Part shown: positions 1 to 12,056 of the stretch, piece after piece | Position numbering within the stretch: the stretch's first letter is position 1 | Layout of the letters: each line of letters opens with the position of its first letter | Assembly (NCBI RefSeq): GCF_000264905.1 | Contig: NW_006763132.1 | Location: 3,040,023 to 3,104,022, forward strand | DNA: 64,000 bases | Source: Stereum hirsutum FP-91666 SS1 | Lineage: Eukaryota > Basidiomycota > Agaricomycetes > Russulales > Stereaceae | Direction of reading: 5' to 3' | Translations under genes and position numbers: made by a program | Notes under the pieces: model-generated | What the model was told of the DNA's origin: nothing | Database searches by the model: none | Seen by the model: only the letters and a program-made list of their open reading frames with translations

Positions 1-2373
1 CGCCTTCAACCTCGTCCTCGCCTTCACCCACTTCGTCATCTTGATCTGAGACTCCATCTGGCTCTGTAGCTGTGCTCGATGGGTCGGGGGCAGGATCGTC
101 AAATATAGCACGTGCATTGCTTTCCACCTGTTTTGGCGATAGACGAGACTCGTCCTTGGCGGGCAGATACTTCAGAGCCGCCACGACGAATCTCTGAACA
201 ACTGGGAGATTATTAGTTTGCAAAGACACAGAGAAAGACGACCAACGTACATGAAGGGTCCGAACCACCAAACTGAACCATAACGGACTTGTCGCGCCAA
301 TCCTCAACATTCTTCTTCCACTGTTTATCAGAGCCCCACGGTGTTGGTGATTTGAACTCGCCTGTTTTCCAGGCGCCAAAACCACGTTCGACCTATACCA
401 ATACGAAGGAAAGCAGATGTGTCAGTAGATATATCCCATTAGAGATGTGATAACGCTGGTACCGCTGCCAATGCAAGGGCAATTGCCCCGTACGGTGGTC
501 CACACCCGCCGATCGAGCCTTGAACAAACTGAAGGTGTGCACAGGCAACGGTCTCGAGAATGTATCTCGAGAACAGAGCACCGGCACGTTCCTGTACAAG
601 AAAAGAGAGTGAGATGTGAATAAATAATCATATGGAGACGTAAGTTTGCACAGACGCACCCCCACTTTCCCAGGTGTGGCCCAAAATGCCTCCCCACCTT
701 CACCGGTAGCGGCAGCAACAAACCGTCTGATCGCTGGTTGCTTGGCCTTGAGTAAAGTCGTGATAGCTTTCTCCGCACCTTTGTCAGTCACGTCAGTGTC
801 GGGGGCAAATTTGTTCCTTATTGCCTGAGTAACGACGAAGACACCCAGGGGGCCGAATCGAAGACGCCACTCAATGGCCGATTGACGAGTCTGATGCTCG
901 ACAGCATCACAGTCAGCTGAATGTAGGTCAAATGAGTATGGGGTTGACTTGCCTCTGTGCACAAGAGGTCCCCGGGTTTTATATCGTAATACTCGTCCTC
1001 CGAGACCAGCTCCTTGAAAACATGGCGCATGCGAGTAAGAAGTAGGCGTTTCGGGCCGTGATCAAGGTCATAAGGACCAGGCTTTTTCACGCTGCCAGCA
1101 AATTCAAGGACCGAGGGTAGGTATGATACTTTGTAGATGGCTTGTTCGAAGCTGGCAAGAGCATCGAATGCACGAGACTTGCCCTCTGCAGGCTCTGTCG
1201 GCGATCGGCGAGACTTCTTCTGGTCCTTCTTCAAGCTCTCCGTCGTGTCCGTAGCCTCGGGTAAAACAACCTTCACAAGCTAAGTGAGGATACAGAGAGG
1301 TTAGCTCTGTTGAACAATACCAAATCAGGTCGACTGCTGCATGCGCACCTGCGCCCCACGTTGGACCAAATCCACATCCTCACGCTCCGTTCGAACGTCA
1401 TCATCCTGCAACCCTTCTCCTATGACCTTCTTCTTGCTCTTTGTTTTCTTCTGAAGCGGCTTGGAAATGTTGGCAGCAGCCCACTCGGGGTCAAATGCTT
1501 CGACGGTGGCCTTCGCTTTTTTGCTCTGTGGTGCTTCACGCTCGATCGCTCTGCATAAGTAGTTCAAATACATGAATAAGAAAGGTCAGACGTCATTTCA
1601 GTGAGACAGGCTTACACGTTATCTGCAGAACGCTTCTGCTGCAGAGAAATAACAGGAGGGTCATCGGTCGTGGCATCGAGCTGAGCAGCACCACGAGCAG
1701 CTTTCACACGCTGCTCCTTCTTCTCTTTTTCGGACTGCTTGGGCGCTTTCGCGGGGACTGCCTTGCCTTTTCTTGCGGTCTATTGATATATTCAGCTCGT
1801 TTGACACGTAAATGATCGAGATCAGGACACACGACATACCTGTGGCCTCTCCTCGTTCTCATCGACCTCCATGCCCTCGTTCTGCTCATCACTCTCGCCC
1901 TCGTCCGACTCGCCAGCTGCCTCCTGAAGCACCTGTTGTTGCTTCTTCGCCATCAAACCTCTCAACTTCTCGTTCTGCGTCTTCAACTTCTCCGCCTTTT
2001 CCGCTGCAGCCAACTCCTTCCTTCGCTCCTGCTCCGCCTTATCACTTCTCTTTGCCTGAGCAGCATCAGAAATGTCTTCCTGGAAGCGACGATTTATCCC
2101 CTTCGTGACGAGGATGTGCGGGTCAGCAGTAGATCGAACCGGACGCGTCGTTATTGACTGAGTCGGAGCGTTGCCTGCCGAGCGTCCGCTGTCTGGTCCT
2201 TTCTGGAGTGATATGACTGGAGCTTCATCAGCGGGGGTCTCTAGCCGCGTAGAGCTGGTTGTTGTTGGAATAGGTGAGGTGATTTTCGAGCCTTTCGCGC
2301 TTGTGGTGGCCTTCGAACGCGTCTTGCGCTTCGTCTCGGCCGTGCGCGCCACTCCTTTTGTTGGCTGATTCAT
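1..2373 (-). CDS. Unrecognised multi-exon protein, 3' part missing
   Basis: I do not recognise this protein with confidence. Eight exons fit in one phase: 2373-1840, 1779-1616, 1550-1349, 1279-953, 890-660, 591-463, 392-251 and 201 to the window edge, giving about 643 residues with the C terminus outside. The start is the ATG at 2373, the first after the upstream stop. The N-terminal third is Ser/Thr/Lys-rich, followed by a K/E/Q-rich likely coiled coil (about residues 105-150) and an acidic stretch. From about residue 310 the protein looks globular, ending in an acidic tail. The segment with IALALAAVERGFGAWKTG faintly resembles DUF6532 proteins of agaricomycetes, but this is weak. The intron 952-891 needs a GC donor (gcaagt). 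It is divergent from the Plavaka transposase across 292 bp, so it may be an accessory gene of the same transposon or simply a neighbour. Confidence 0.7.
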
Positions 2374-2665
2374 GCACAAGTAGGAAACTCCCTGCACGAG
2401 GCAAAGAGAGTTGAAAGAAGGAGAAAAAGACGGTATTGGTAGACCAGGTGCCAGTGAGCGACGTGCAATGGGGAGGAACAACGAGCAACCATAATCTCGG
2501 ACACGTCGCCGTGGCCCCCAACCTTCAATGCAAATTATTGCACGTGGTCTTAGCCAACCACATTGTTGCTGTCAGTCGTCTGGTGGTCCTCCCAGCTCTT
2601 GTCTTGTCTGTATCATCTTCATGATGCGCTTGTTTACCATCTTTCTGGCATATACTTTGATTTTC
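2374..2665. promoter_or_regulatory. Divergent intergenic region
   Basis: This 292-bp stretch separates the start codons of the unrecognised minus-strand gene and the plus-strand transposase, so it must hold both 5' leaders and probably both promoters. I see no convincing TATA box. An in-frame ATG at 2622 would add 15 hydrophobic residues to the transposase; I prefer the ATG at 2666 because the zinc finger follows it at once, as is usual in the family. Confidence 0.5.
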
Positions 2666-5600
2666 ATGGGCTTTTTTTGCAACTCTTGCAGTAAATCATT
2701 CCCCACTCGTTCCGTGCTCTCGAGCCATTATAAGCGGTATCATCGCAATCCGATCCCAGATAATCCCCAAGTCCAAGAACACTACCACACCAAGCTCAAT
2801 GGTTCGTCTTGTACTCCTTTTGAAGTTCCTCATGCTGACTGGCTCATGTTTAGCGACACCCTATGATCGTGAAGGAGCGCCACTCGACCCCAGTGTTCCT
2901 CCATCATTTCCGCTTCCACATCCTTTCAAATGGGACCCGTTCGCGAACAGGGCCAACTTCGAGTTTGTTGAGTATCACTATGAACAGGCTCACTCGTCAA
3001 TAACAGGTGTCAACCATCTCCTCGACATTCTCGCTGCCCAACGCATCCTTCAAGGTGAAAACAGCGAAACCGGCGGCTTCTACGACAACTACAAGGAGCT
3101 CTTAGCCGCCATCGATGCCATCAAAGTAGGCCCAACGTCGTGGACTTCCTTCATCGTCCGCTGGAATGGTCCCGTTGATGCCTCATCGCCATCCTGGAAA
3201 CGCGAAGAGTTCGTCATTCACACACGCGATATAAGAGAGGCCTATCATGGAATGCTTAGCAGTCGAGACTTCGAAGGCAAGTTTGATACACGACCATACA
3301 AGCGTTGGGTGAAAGGCGAACGGACGTACTCGAACCTCATGTCGTCGGTTTGGGCATGGGATAAAGCAGTATGTTTTTCCCTACTTAGCTGTTCTTGCCC
3401 AAGTCCAACCTTTTTCACTGAACTATCGCTGTAGACTGAGATCGCCGCTGATCCGACCACTCACGGATCAATGCTAGTCCCCATCATCCTTGGAGCTGAC
3501 AAGACCACAGTTTCCGTGGCAACGGGCAACCAGGAGTTTCACCCGGTGTACACTTCACCAGGAAACGTGCACAACGACCTACGTCGTGCACATCGTGATG
3601 CTCTAATTCCTATTGCGTTCCTTGCCACCCCAAAAGGTAGATTCTCAGTCTCCTTTCTGCTGCTAAATCCGACTTACGCATCTTATGCTCACAGCCGCGC
3701 GCGAAAGTGAGAATGACGCCGAATTTCGACTCTTCAAGAAACAACTATACCACGCCTCGATCGCTCAAATCCTCATGCCCCTGAAGGATGCAATGACTAC
3801 TCCCGAGCTCGTACGTTGTCCTGATGGACACTACCGTCGTGCCATCTACGAGATCGGCCCCTTCATCGCAGATTACCCGGAGCAAGTGATCCTTGCAGGT
3901 ATTGTTCAGGGTTGGTGCCCTAAGTGAGTGCGACTCGTCTTCTTGTTTTCCTAGCTTGATCATGTGCCCCACAAGGTGTACACTGACGATGATGCCATAG
4001 ATGTTTCTCGCGGCCACAAGCGCTGGATGAGATCGGACGGCCGCGGTTCCGTGAGTACGTCGAAACACTTCAAGAAACATACGCCGGTGATCCAGGAGTC
4101 CTTTGGGATGCATTTGGAGTGGTCGCTAACGTGATTGTACGCACCTCGCCCTTGCTTTGCGCGTTGATTGACCCTAACACCTCCCCAGCCCTTCACGTCT
4201 CACTTCCCTCGAGCCGACATCCATGAACTCCTCACACCCGACCTACTCCATCAAGTCATCAAGGGTACCTTCAAGGACCACCTTGTTCAGTGGGTTGAAG
4301 ACTACATCAAGCTCTACAACAGTCCCGCCGAAGCGAAAATGAAGCTCGACGACATTGATCGCAGGTGAAACCTTTTGACTTTGTCTCTAGAACTATATAA
4401 GCTCATCAAATTCTGTTTCAGAATCGCTGCTGTTCCTGCCTTCCCGGGACTTCGCCGCTTTTCCAGTGGTTTGAACTTCACGCAATGGACCGGGGATGAC
4501 ACTAAAGCCTTAATGAAGGTCCGTTAATTTCCCTCATTCCTTTCGGCGTGCCGGACTTACCTCGAGGGTAAAGGTTTACATTCCGGCAATCGTTGGCCAC
4601 GTCCCTGATCGCGTTGTCAAAGCAGTTGTAGCATTTCTCGATTTCTGCTACATCGCCCGCCGACCTTCTCATACCGAAAAGTCGCTCGCTGAAATGGACG
4701 CTGCCCTTCAACGATTCCATACGTACCGCACGGTCTTTGTCGAAGAGGGAGTCCGTGCGAACTTCGCTCTCCCACGCCAGCACGCACTCGTTCACTATGT
4801 TCGTAGTATCAGGTTGTTTGGTTCGCCGAACGGCCTATGCTCGTCCATCACGGAATCGAAGCATATCAAGGCCGTCAAGGAGCCGTGGCGCGATTCAAAC
4901 CGTAACGAACCACTCGAGCAAATTATACAGAAGAATGTCCGCCTTGGGAAGATCGCAGCGGCTCGGGTAGACTTTGGTGCAAGGGGCATGCTTAATGGGA
5001 ACGTTCGGAGGGCGGCTTACGAGGAGGTGGGGTTTTATCGTCCAAGACTACATGTGGAGAAGGAAGATGAGGCAGAGACGAACGACGCGGAAAAGGTGAA
5101 GGCATATAATGAGGGGAAATTGGTTATCGACGTGGAGGATATCGACTCGGAGCCAGCGCCAGTTGATGTTGTGATGGCAAAACGAGTCCGTACGTGTATC
5201 TTTTGCTTTTCCCCTCTCATTTTCTCACACAATCGTTTCAGAGTCTCGTCCATTTGTCGAGGACCTTTCCGAAACATCTGGACTCCCTCAGCTCGAAATA
5301 CTCCTCCGTCGCTTTCTCTACGATCAAATTTACCCTGACCCCGAGTTAGATGCCGAGCGTGTCCCCATCGCTAGGCTCCCCGACATTGATGACAAGCTCT
5401 CCGTCTATCATAGTGCTCGTGCCGCCTGGTATGCTCCCAGCGAGCTGGCTGGCCCTACTGGCATGCACTCCGAGATTATTCGCAGCACTCCCCTGTTTTT
5501 TCGACGGTGGGAACGACGAGACACGGTGCTTATTCAGAACGGCTCAGAGGATGAGGTCATGGATGGCATGGTAGTTGGGCGAGTGCTCATGTTTTTGGGT

Positions 5601-5906
5601 GTCCCTCACGGTGATGAAGAATACCCCTGTGCTGTGGTTGAGTGGATGCATCCAGTCGGCGAGAGTCCTGATCCCGTCACGGGGATGTGGATTGTGGCGC
5701 CCGAGAAGGTCGGTCCGAAGCGTACCGTCGGTGTCGTTCATCTCGATTGTATTGCACGTTCTTGTCATCTTATTGGTGTCTATGGCGAGACTCGGTTACC
5801 TTATGACTTCGCATTTTCAGACTCACATACTGCTTTCAAATCCTTTTACCTTAACAAGTACATAGATTATCATAGTCATGAAGAGGGGCCTGGCACAGTA
5901 GGTTAA
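2666..5906 (+). CDS. Plavaka-type transposase with N-terminal C2H2 finger
   Basis: Transposase of the Plavaka group, fungal DNA transposons related to CACTA/EnSpm; expected to act in the nucleus by cutting and joining element ends. Nine exons splice in phase: 2666-2801, 2854-3368, 3435-3636, 3695-3923, 4001-4136, 4189-4364, 4422-4518, 4574-5189 and 5242-5906, giving 923 residues with no internal stop. A classical C2H2 finger (C5, C8, H21, H26) opens the protein. Family hallmarks follow in order: HTKLN, the WDPFANRANFE-like block, PIILGADKTTVSVATGN, NVHND.RRAHRDA, GHYRRAIYEIGPFIADYPEQ, GWCPKC, FPRADIHELLTPDLLHQ, GLRRF, WTGDDTKALMK, LPRQHALVHY and GLCSSITESKHIKAVKEPWR. The frame is intact over all exons, so it may still be active or recently was. 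The assignment rests on remembered family motifs, not a search. Confidence 0.88.
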
Positions 5907-6040
5907 TATACATGTATCATTTGTTCAATGCAGGCTACAACAATTGTACTCAATACCCTTGTGCAAGGCAGAGGTCAAGTAGCACCACCACTGGAACGAG
6001 CAACCTCTTACTGGCCAGCAGCGACACTGGACACTGAGCA

Positions 6041-6119
6041 CCCTGACGGCCCTGATCACCCTGGGTTGTGTGGCACCCTGGCGCATCGGTCCGCCAGGGC
6101 CGTCAGGGCCACCAGGGCG
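6041..6119. repeat. Subterminal inverted repeats of the Plavaka element
   Basis: CCCTGACGGCCCTG at 6041-6054 is repeated as its perfect reverse complement at 6095-6108, with a 40-bp spacer. Extra copies of CCCTG, CACCCTGG and CCAGGG lie between and just beyond them, making a dense array that could fold into a hairpin. The position between the transposase stop and the putative right end suggests transposase-binding sites; that role is inferred. Confidence 0.7.
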
Positions 6120-6134
6120 TTTGACGTTTTGCTG

Positions 6135-8304
6135 ATGCACTCACGCACGACATGAACGTCCAGTAAGTACTAACCTAAATTCATTCCACTTCACGAAACC
6201 ATAAGTACAAAAACCCCATCAACGACTCGGAACCAACGACCCAACGAACCAACGATACTATAAAACGTCAAACGCATATTCATACACCCATTAATTTTCG
6301 AACTATTGTGATTCAAGACCGATTGAAAGCTGAAAACAAAACTGCGAACTTAGAAAAAGAGAAGATTTGTCGTATAAAGAGGACGAAGAGGAAGCGCACG
6401 CAAACTCGAGAGAGAGAGAGGAAGAAAGTCAAAAGGGTTTGGTGGGGTATTCAAAAGCGCAAGTTACTGTGATGGTCACGTACGTATGGTATGCAGGCAG
6501 GCAGGCGGGCGGGCGGGCGGGCGATCCAAACCGGAGCCGTTAATTTTAGACTATGAAGACGAAGAAGAGCATGGGGCAATTGGAGAACGAGAACGGGACG
6601 GGAGAGGGATGTATATTACAACGAGACTTGGAGCTTGATTAGCACAACTGCAGGAAAGACGAAGAGGAGAGATCCAGGAATTCGAGAGAGGGAGACCATA
6701 TATGCACAACATTTTTCGGGCGACGAGAGGGAAAAAAAACATGCTAGAAAAATGAAACGAACGTCTATCGAGGTCATCACGGTCACGAGGCAAGAAAGGT
6801 GAAAAAACAAAAACAAATCCATCCGCAACCAACGGCGACAACGCCCTTGCACGAAGTTGAGGCCAGCCAGTCCAGCACCGCCCCCAATAGGCGCCCAATC
6901 CCGATGCCATAACCGACTCCTACTGCAGTCACCTTGCTTCCGTCGAAGCGTAGACTGCAGCAGAAGCCACAACATAAATGGCAACTTCGTCGGCGACTCG
7001 CACACTGCGCGACCGTCGTGTCGTGATTCCGAAACCCAACTTCTACTCTCCGCGACGAGGCTGACAAGGCAAAGCAGGAAACGGTGCTTCGGGGTCCATC
7101 AGCGCCGGCGATGTCGTGAATGCGGGTGCGGATACGGGTGCAGGTGGGCGTCAACGACGAAGCGAACGGTGAGAACCTCGTCGAGTCGAAGGACTGATGG
7201 AGAACGACATGCCAGCAAGCCGAAAAAGATCGAAGCAAGCGGCCTGGCCTGCTGAATGCTGAAACATCTGTGGCGTCGAATCCCGTTCCATATGTATGCT
7301 CGAACTTGTTCCATAGGTATGCTTGAACATTGTTCCATTTGTGTGTATATACACTCGGAAACGCGGAGAAAAACGGCCGGCAGAAGACGAAGACGAAGGC
7401 CAAGACGAAGGCCAGGACGAGGGAGGTCGGAGGGTGGCTCGGAGTAAACAGCGGGTTCTGAAACTTCGGTCGGTCGGTCGGGGTCGGGGTCGGTGGCGTA
7501 TCCGTATTATCGAAGGGGGGAACGTCGATTATGGCTAGATCACCCGCCACTCGAAGGCGACTCCGAGGAGGTATTGTCCGGTAGTTGTCCGGTGGCGTGG
7601 TGGCGAACATCGACGGGGAAGAGGTCCGAAACTGTATGCGAGAAGATTGGATGGCGTAGCTTGACGCCCGAGACGAAGATGCGAAGTCGGTTGGATCACG
7701 AACGATGCCAGATGGAAGGGGTGGTAAAAGTCTTCAAGACCGGACGGGGAGGATGGAGGGTGTGACTAGTACAGCCTTGAAGCCCGACACGAAGCCCTTG
7801 TGATCACGAATCACGAATCACGATGCGAGGGTGGCAAGAGTGTTCAGAACAGGGCAGAACGGGGACGATGGGAGAAGCGATTCGAACGGAACGATGGGAC
7901 GATGAGAATGTAATGTAACAAGACAAAACAAAAAGAACAAGACAAGGGCGGGACGGGCATGCGGGAGATGAGCGATGGAACATGAGAGATGGGAAATGTG
8001 CTGATGAGATGGTGCAGATGATGAAGTTGATGATGAGAAATGTAAGAGGCAGGGTACGACGGGCTGATGAGAAACGAAGCGAGGGGGAGGGGGTAATATA
8101 ATGCAGTTCGGACGGCGAAGGCAAAAGATGAGATTATGCGAAAAATTCGGACGCATGGACTGGGGGGCGGTCGGCGGTGAGCACATCGATCAATCAAAGC
8201 AGGTGTTGTTGATCGACTATATATGTAACAAAATCCGGGTGAGCACACAAAATCACCCAACAACGAAGCAGTTAAAAAATCAGCAAAATTACTCACCCAC
8301 CGCC
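6135..8304. other. Intergenic, low complexity, no gene supported
   Basis: This stretch lies between the Plavaka right end and the stop of the minus-strand transcription factor, so its right part should hold that gene's 3' UTR. It contains a GGCA/GGCG microsatellite (6493-6523), an AGAGAG run near 6411-6422 and GACGAAG-type purine repeats (about 7383-7425). One minus-strand frame stays open for 275 codons but reads as low-complexity sequence without family features. I see no gene. Confidence 0.6.
6493..6523. repeat. GGCA/GGCG microsatellite
   Basis: A 31-bp tetranucleotide tract: three GCAG units pass into five GGCG units. It is G-rich on the plus strand. Confidence 0.9.
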
Positions 8305-11300
8305 TCATACAAGCAACAACGCCTCCGCGCCCAACTCACTCATAACCTCCCTCCACCCCTTCAACCTCCCCATCTCCCCCGTCCCCACGTCCCCCTGCTG
8401 CTGGCCCAACATCCCCATCTCCGTCATCCTCGCCTGATCCCTATACTGCCACACCCTCTCCATCACCCTCCTCGCCTCACTACAATTCCCCACATCCGCC
8501 TGCTCGTCCTCCTCCCTCAATCTCCTGAGCATAACATCCCTCTCCTCCCTCACATCCGTCAAACACCCACACAAACAGATCCCGAACACGACGCTCCTCA
8601 ACACAGACGAGGACAACGACGTCTTCCCTGGCGGCATGCTTCGCAAGAGCGCAATCATCTCCTGCACGCCTGAGCGGATCTCGGGACAGGAAGGGTAGTC
8701 GCCTGATATGACGGAGTGGAGGTACACTTTGGCTGTCGCGCGGAAGATGTTAGCGGTGAGTCGGCGTCGAGTGATCAGTTCGTCTTCGGTCGGACGTGCA
8801 CTGTCCGCCGCCGTCGTCCCCAACGTCGGCGATCCTTGCCCTCCTCCTCCTCCTCCTCCTCCTCCTCCACCTACATCGCTGCTGCTCCCACCGCCAAACA
8901 CCGAAATCCCATGTCCATGGACCGGACTCCCAGGTATATTAATGAACCTCTCCTCAATCATCATCCCCCGATGCACCAGGTTAACCACACTCAGACCCCC
9001 CCTCCTCATCTGTCCCTCCTTCCACTCCTGCAACGCACTGATCTCCGCAATCGCTAATGCCGTCGAATTATGGCATCCCATCACGCTCAACATCGATAAC
9101 TGCGGCGAGGCGTACATCGGGTCCTCGATATACGCCCGGTCGGACCACAGTTGGCGGTAGTAAGGCAGGAAGCGCGGAGATTTGCCGGTGGTCGTCGAGG
9201 CGAGGATGTCGAACCAGAATGTGGTCTTGATAATAAACCGTTGGCTATCCGTACACCTCAACAAGAAATCCGTCGCATCGCCCACCTCCACTCCCCCTCC
9301 CCCTCCCCCTCCTCCCATCCCTCCACCCAACCCCGGGCCCATCCCATACCCCCCAGCGTTGAACGGTCCCCCCTGCGTATGATGCGTATGTCCATACGAA
9401 CTCGAGGTCGAGCTCGTCGGACTCCCCGCACACGTACTAAGCACATTCTCCACCCAATCCGCCGCGACCTCCAAAAATGAATGCCAAGCGCCTCTCCCTC
9501 CATCGAACAAATACGCCGAAACGACGATGAGGCCACTGAGCGCTTCGTCCTCCGTGGGGGCCATCCCCGTATCCGTCGTATGTCGCTTCACCGTACTCCA
9601 TATCCTCAACAACGCCTCTTTATTCTCCGTCGACGTCAGGTACCTCATCATCCCCCCCTGTCCATTCCCATTCCCTCCTCCATTCATCGTCAACGAGCCA
9701 CCGAACGGCCCGCCCCCTCCTGCGTGCGCAGTAGAACCATACGGATTCATCCCCCGCCTCAGAGCCTGCTGATGCAGTCCGCTCAGTAAACACGCCGCGT
9801 CCCTCGCCGCCGGACTCTTCTGTATAGCCCTCAAAAAGAAATTCGCGATGTTCTTATCGGCGAGGAAATATTGTCGATTGAGGACATGGTCCAGATAATG
9901 CCGCACCAGCGCGTTCTGGTCATGTGAGAGGTCGTAAAGCAGCGGCGTGAAGATGCCCTGGCCGATCGAACCATAGCCCGTCGTGTCTGGTCCCATTCCC
10001 CCTCCACCTCCACCACCGCCGATACCTCCTCCGCCACCGTCCCCGTGAACGTGGATATGTGACCCCGTACCCAGACCTCCAGACGTGCCGGCTAACATCA
10101 AAGCGCCAGACACATCGCCCGCTGAGGAGTCAGCGATCGTAACCCCGGACACGTAGCCATTCGCGTCTTCTTGGTCGACATCATACAGCAATCCCGCGAA
10201 CTGATGGCTATACGAAGGCGAGAGCGCGCTCTGGAAGCCCGTGGCGGTGAACCCCGCGGCTGGTCCTGTCCCATTGCCGTTACCATTGACATTGTAGCCC
10301 GACGAGGGGTTAGCCGCATTTGTCTGAAAGCCCGACGAGTTGTCGTTGTTATTGTTGTTGTAATTCGTCGTGCTGGCGCCGCCGTACACCGCGCTGCCGT
10401 TGTTCGTGCTACCGTACGACTGCGTCTGTGGTGCGTACGCGCCGTTTGATGCGAACGTTTGATTTTGTTGTTGCTGATGTTGTGAGGACGTGGACGAGGC
10501 GGACGGATGATGATTGTGATGATGATTGTTATTATGTGGCCCTACAATGCAGAGAGGGGAGAGGACAGAGGGTAGAATAGAGGTTTTTTGAGTACATTAC
10601 TGACTACATAGATAGAGAGAAAGAAAAAGAAAAAAAGCGGCGAATCAAGAAAGCACAACAGCGGGCGGACAGAAAAGAGGCGAAGTCGGACGAGGCGAGG
10701 GTCGATGGATCAAGAGTGGGCATGCATGGAGAAGAATGAAAGGGGAGGGGACGCAGCTAATACTATAAAGGAGACACGTCCTAATAACGGTACGACGAGG
10801 AGCTTGTCTTACAAGAAGAAAGTAGACTACCGGAACCTCCACCCCCGGGACCTCCCGCCGCTCCCACCACCGACGAAGACGAAATCGAGACGGAGGACGC
10901 AGACGACGAGGGCTGCAACATCGTGCTCGCGGTCGTGTACGGCAACATCAGGTCGGAATTGATGTGGCCCCGCTCGAGGGGCGAGTCCGGGCTGAGTTCT
11001 TGATGGAGGCCATAGCCGCCCGCTGTGACCAGAGTCAGTTCGATTGTTCCAGATGCACGGTATCAACAGGTGACAGTGATGGGATCACGAAAGAGGAAAG
11101 ATAGCGGGAGATCGGGACAGGCGTGGGGAAAGAAGTGGGGGGTGGACAAAAGGAGATAAACCAAACAAACAAACAACCAACCGAATTTGTACACACCTGA
11201 AGCCCCACCGTAGCCGTGATGGCTGGGAGGCAAGGACAAAGCAGGGTAGTGTGCCGAGCCAGACCTGTCTCTGATATTCGAGGTGTTCATCTGGCCGTAC

Positions 11301-12056
11301 GACGTCCGGTGGTCATGGTCGTCGCTGGAGGCGGACATGGACCTGCTGCTGGCAGAGGGGCTTGGAGGGCCAGAGCGGGAGTGCGAGTGCGAGTGCGAGT
11401 GGTGGTGAGGGTCGTGGGCATCGGCGACGAGGACGAGGATGTCTTGTTGGTCGCCGTTGCGGGCGGCGGAGCCTGCGTGGCCCTTGATCATTCCTTGTGC
11501 TGCGAGGTAGTCCTTTATCTTTTCACGGAAGACGGTGACGTTGTTGTTCTCCTGGACGACAGTTGTTGAGTATATCATGTGGCGCTATGTAAAAAACACG
11601 GGTGGCGCAAGACATACCTTCAACCATTCTGGACGTTTCTGGCCGAAACCGAGACATTGAAGTCTGAGACGGACGCAGGTCTGGCATCTATTCTGTTCGT
11701 TCGGTTGTTCGTCGCATTTCTGTAATGTGGAGATGGAAGGATGACGCCGGCGGTAAGAAAGAGGCAAGTAGACGCCGAATCGGGGGTGCGGGGCAGACGA
11801 GCGCGTAGATCGAGGGAAGGAGTGGAAGTCGGTGGGGGAGAGAATTAGCGCTGAATTAATGTGAAATAGAGGATGTTGGGATTACCTTGCGACGGATCCT
11901 GCAGGTGTAGCAGCCCGACTTGGCGCGGATGGCGCCTTTGGCCTTGGGCGCCCCGATCTTCTTTGAGGCCTTTGGGGTCGTTCCAGAGGAGGAGGACCGG
12001 CGGGGGCTGGATGAGTGGGAGTGGGTGTGCTGGTGTGCTTGGAGAGACTGCATCAT
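8305..12056 (-). CDS. Zn2Cys6 fungal transcription factor (copy 1)
   Basis: A binuclear zinc-cluster regulator expected to bind DNA in the nucleus. Five exons splice in phase: 12056-11886, 11719-11618, 11551-11197, 11022-10831 and 10541-8305, giving 1018 residues. The zinc cluster is C49-x2-C52-x6-C59-x9-C69-x2-C72-x6-C79, split by an intron after RIRRK, and followed by the linker GFGQKRPEWLK. Next come His/Ser- and Asn-rich low-complexity segments and several glycine runs, one of ten or more residues. The C-terminal two thirds carry the alpha-helical region of fungal regulators (blocks FTPLLYDLSHDQNALVRHYL, DAACLLSGLHQQAL, WHSFLEVAADWV, TFWFDILASTTTGKSPRF). This fits a fungal-specific transcription factor domain, probably the Fungal_trans_2 type. 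The start is a double ATG (12056 and 12053). It is paralogous to the factor at 52480. Target genes cannot be told from the sequence. Confidence 0.88.

Larger units (their letters stand above)
2666..6134 (+). mobile_element. Plavaka transposon, right part; left end not found
   Basis: The element is defined by the transposase gene and a likely right terminus. Downstream of the stop lies a cluster of inverted CCCTG/CAGGG motifs (6041-6119), as expected for subterminal transposase-binding repeats, then the sequence GTTTTGCTG ending at 6134 and followed by AT. The same kind of end (AATTTGCTG then AT) closes the unrelated-looking 5-kb element at 41955. I cannot find the matching left terminus between 2374 and 2665, so the true left end either lies beyond the window, with the divergent gene inside the element, or has been lost. 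The start given is that of the transposase only. Confidence 0.5.

Noticed and set aside
6783..7610. 275-codon open frame on the minus strand downstream of Zn2Cys6 copy 1
   Set aside because: Low-complexity composition, no family motifs, lies in the likely 3' UTR; no splice context.
8101..8673. 190-codon plus-strand frame overlapping the end of Zn2Cys6 copy 1
   Set aside because: Antisense shadow of a well-supported coding exon, His/Pro/Leu-biased.
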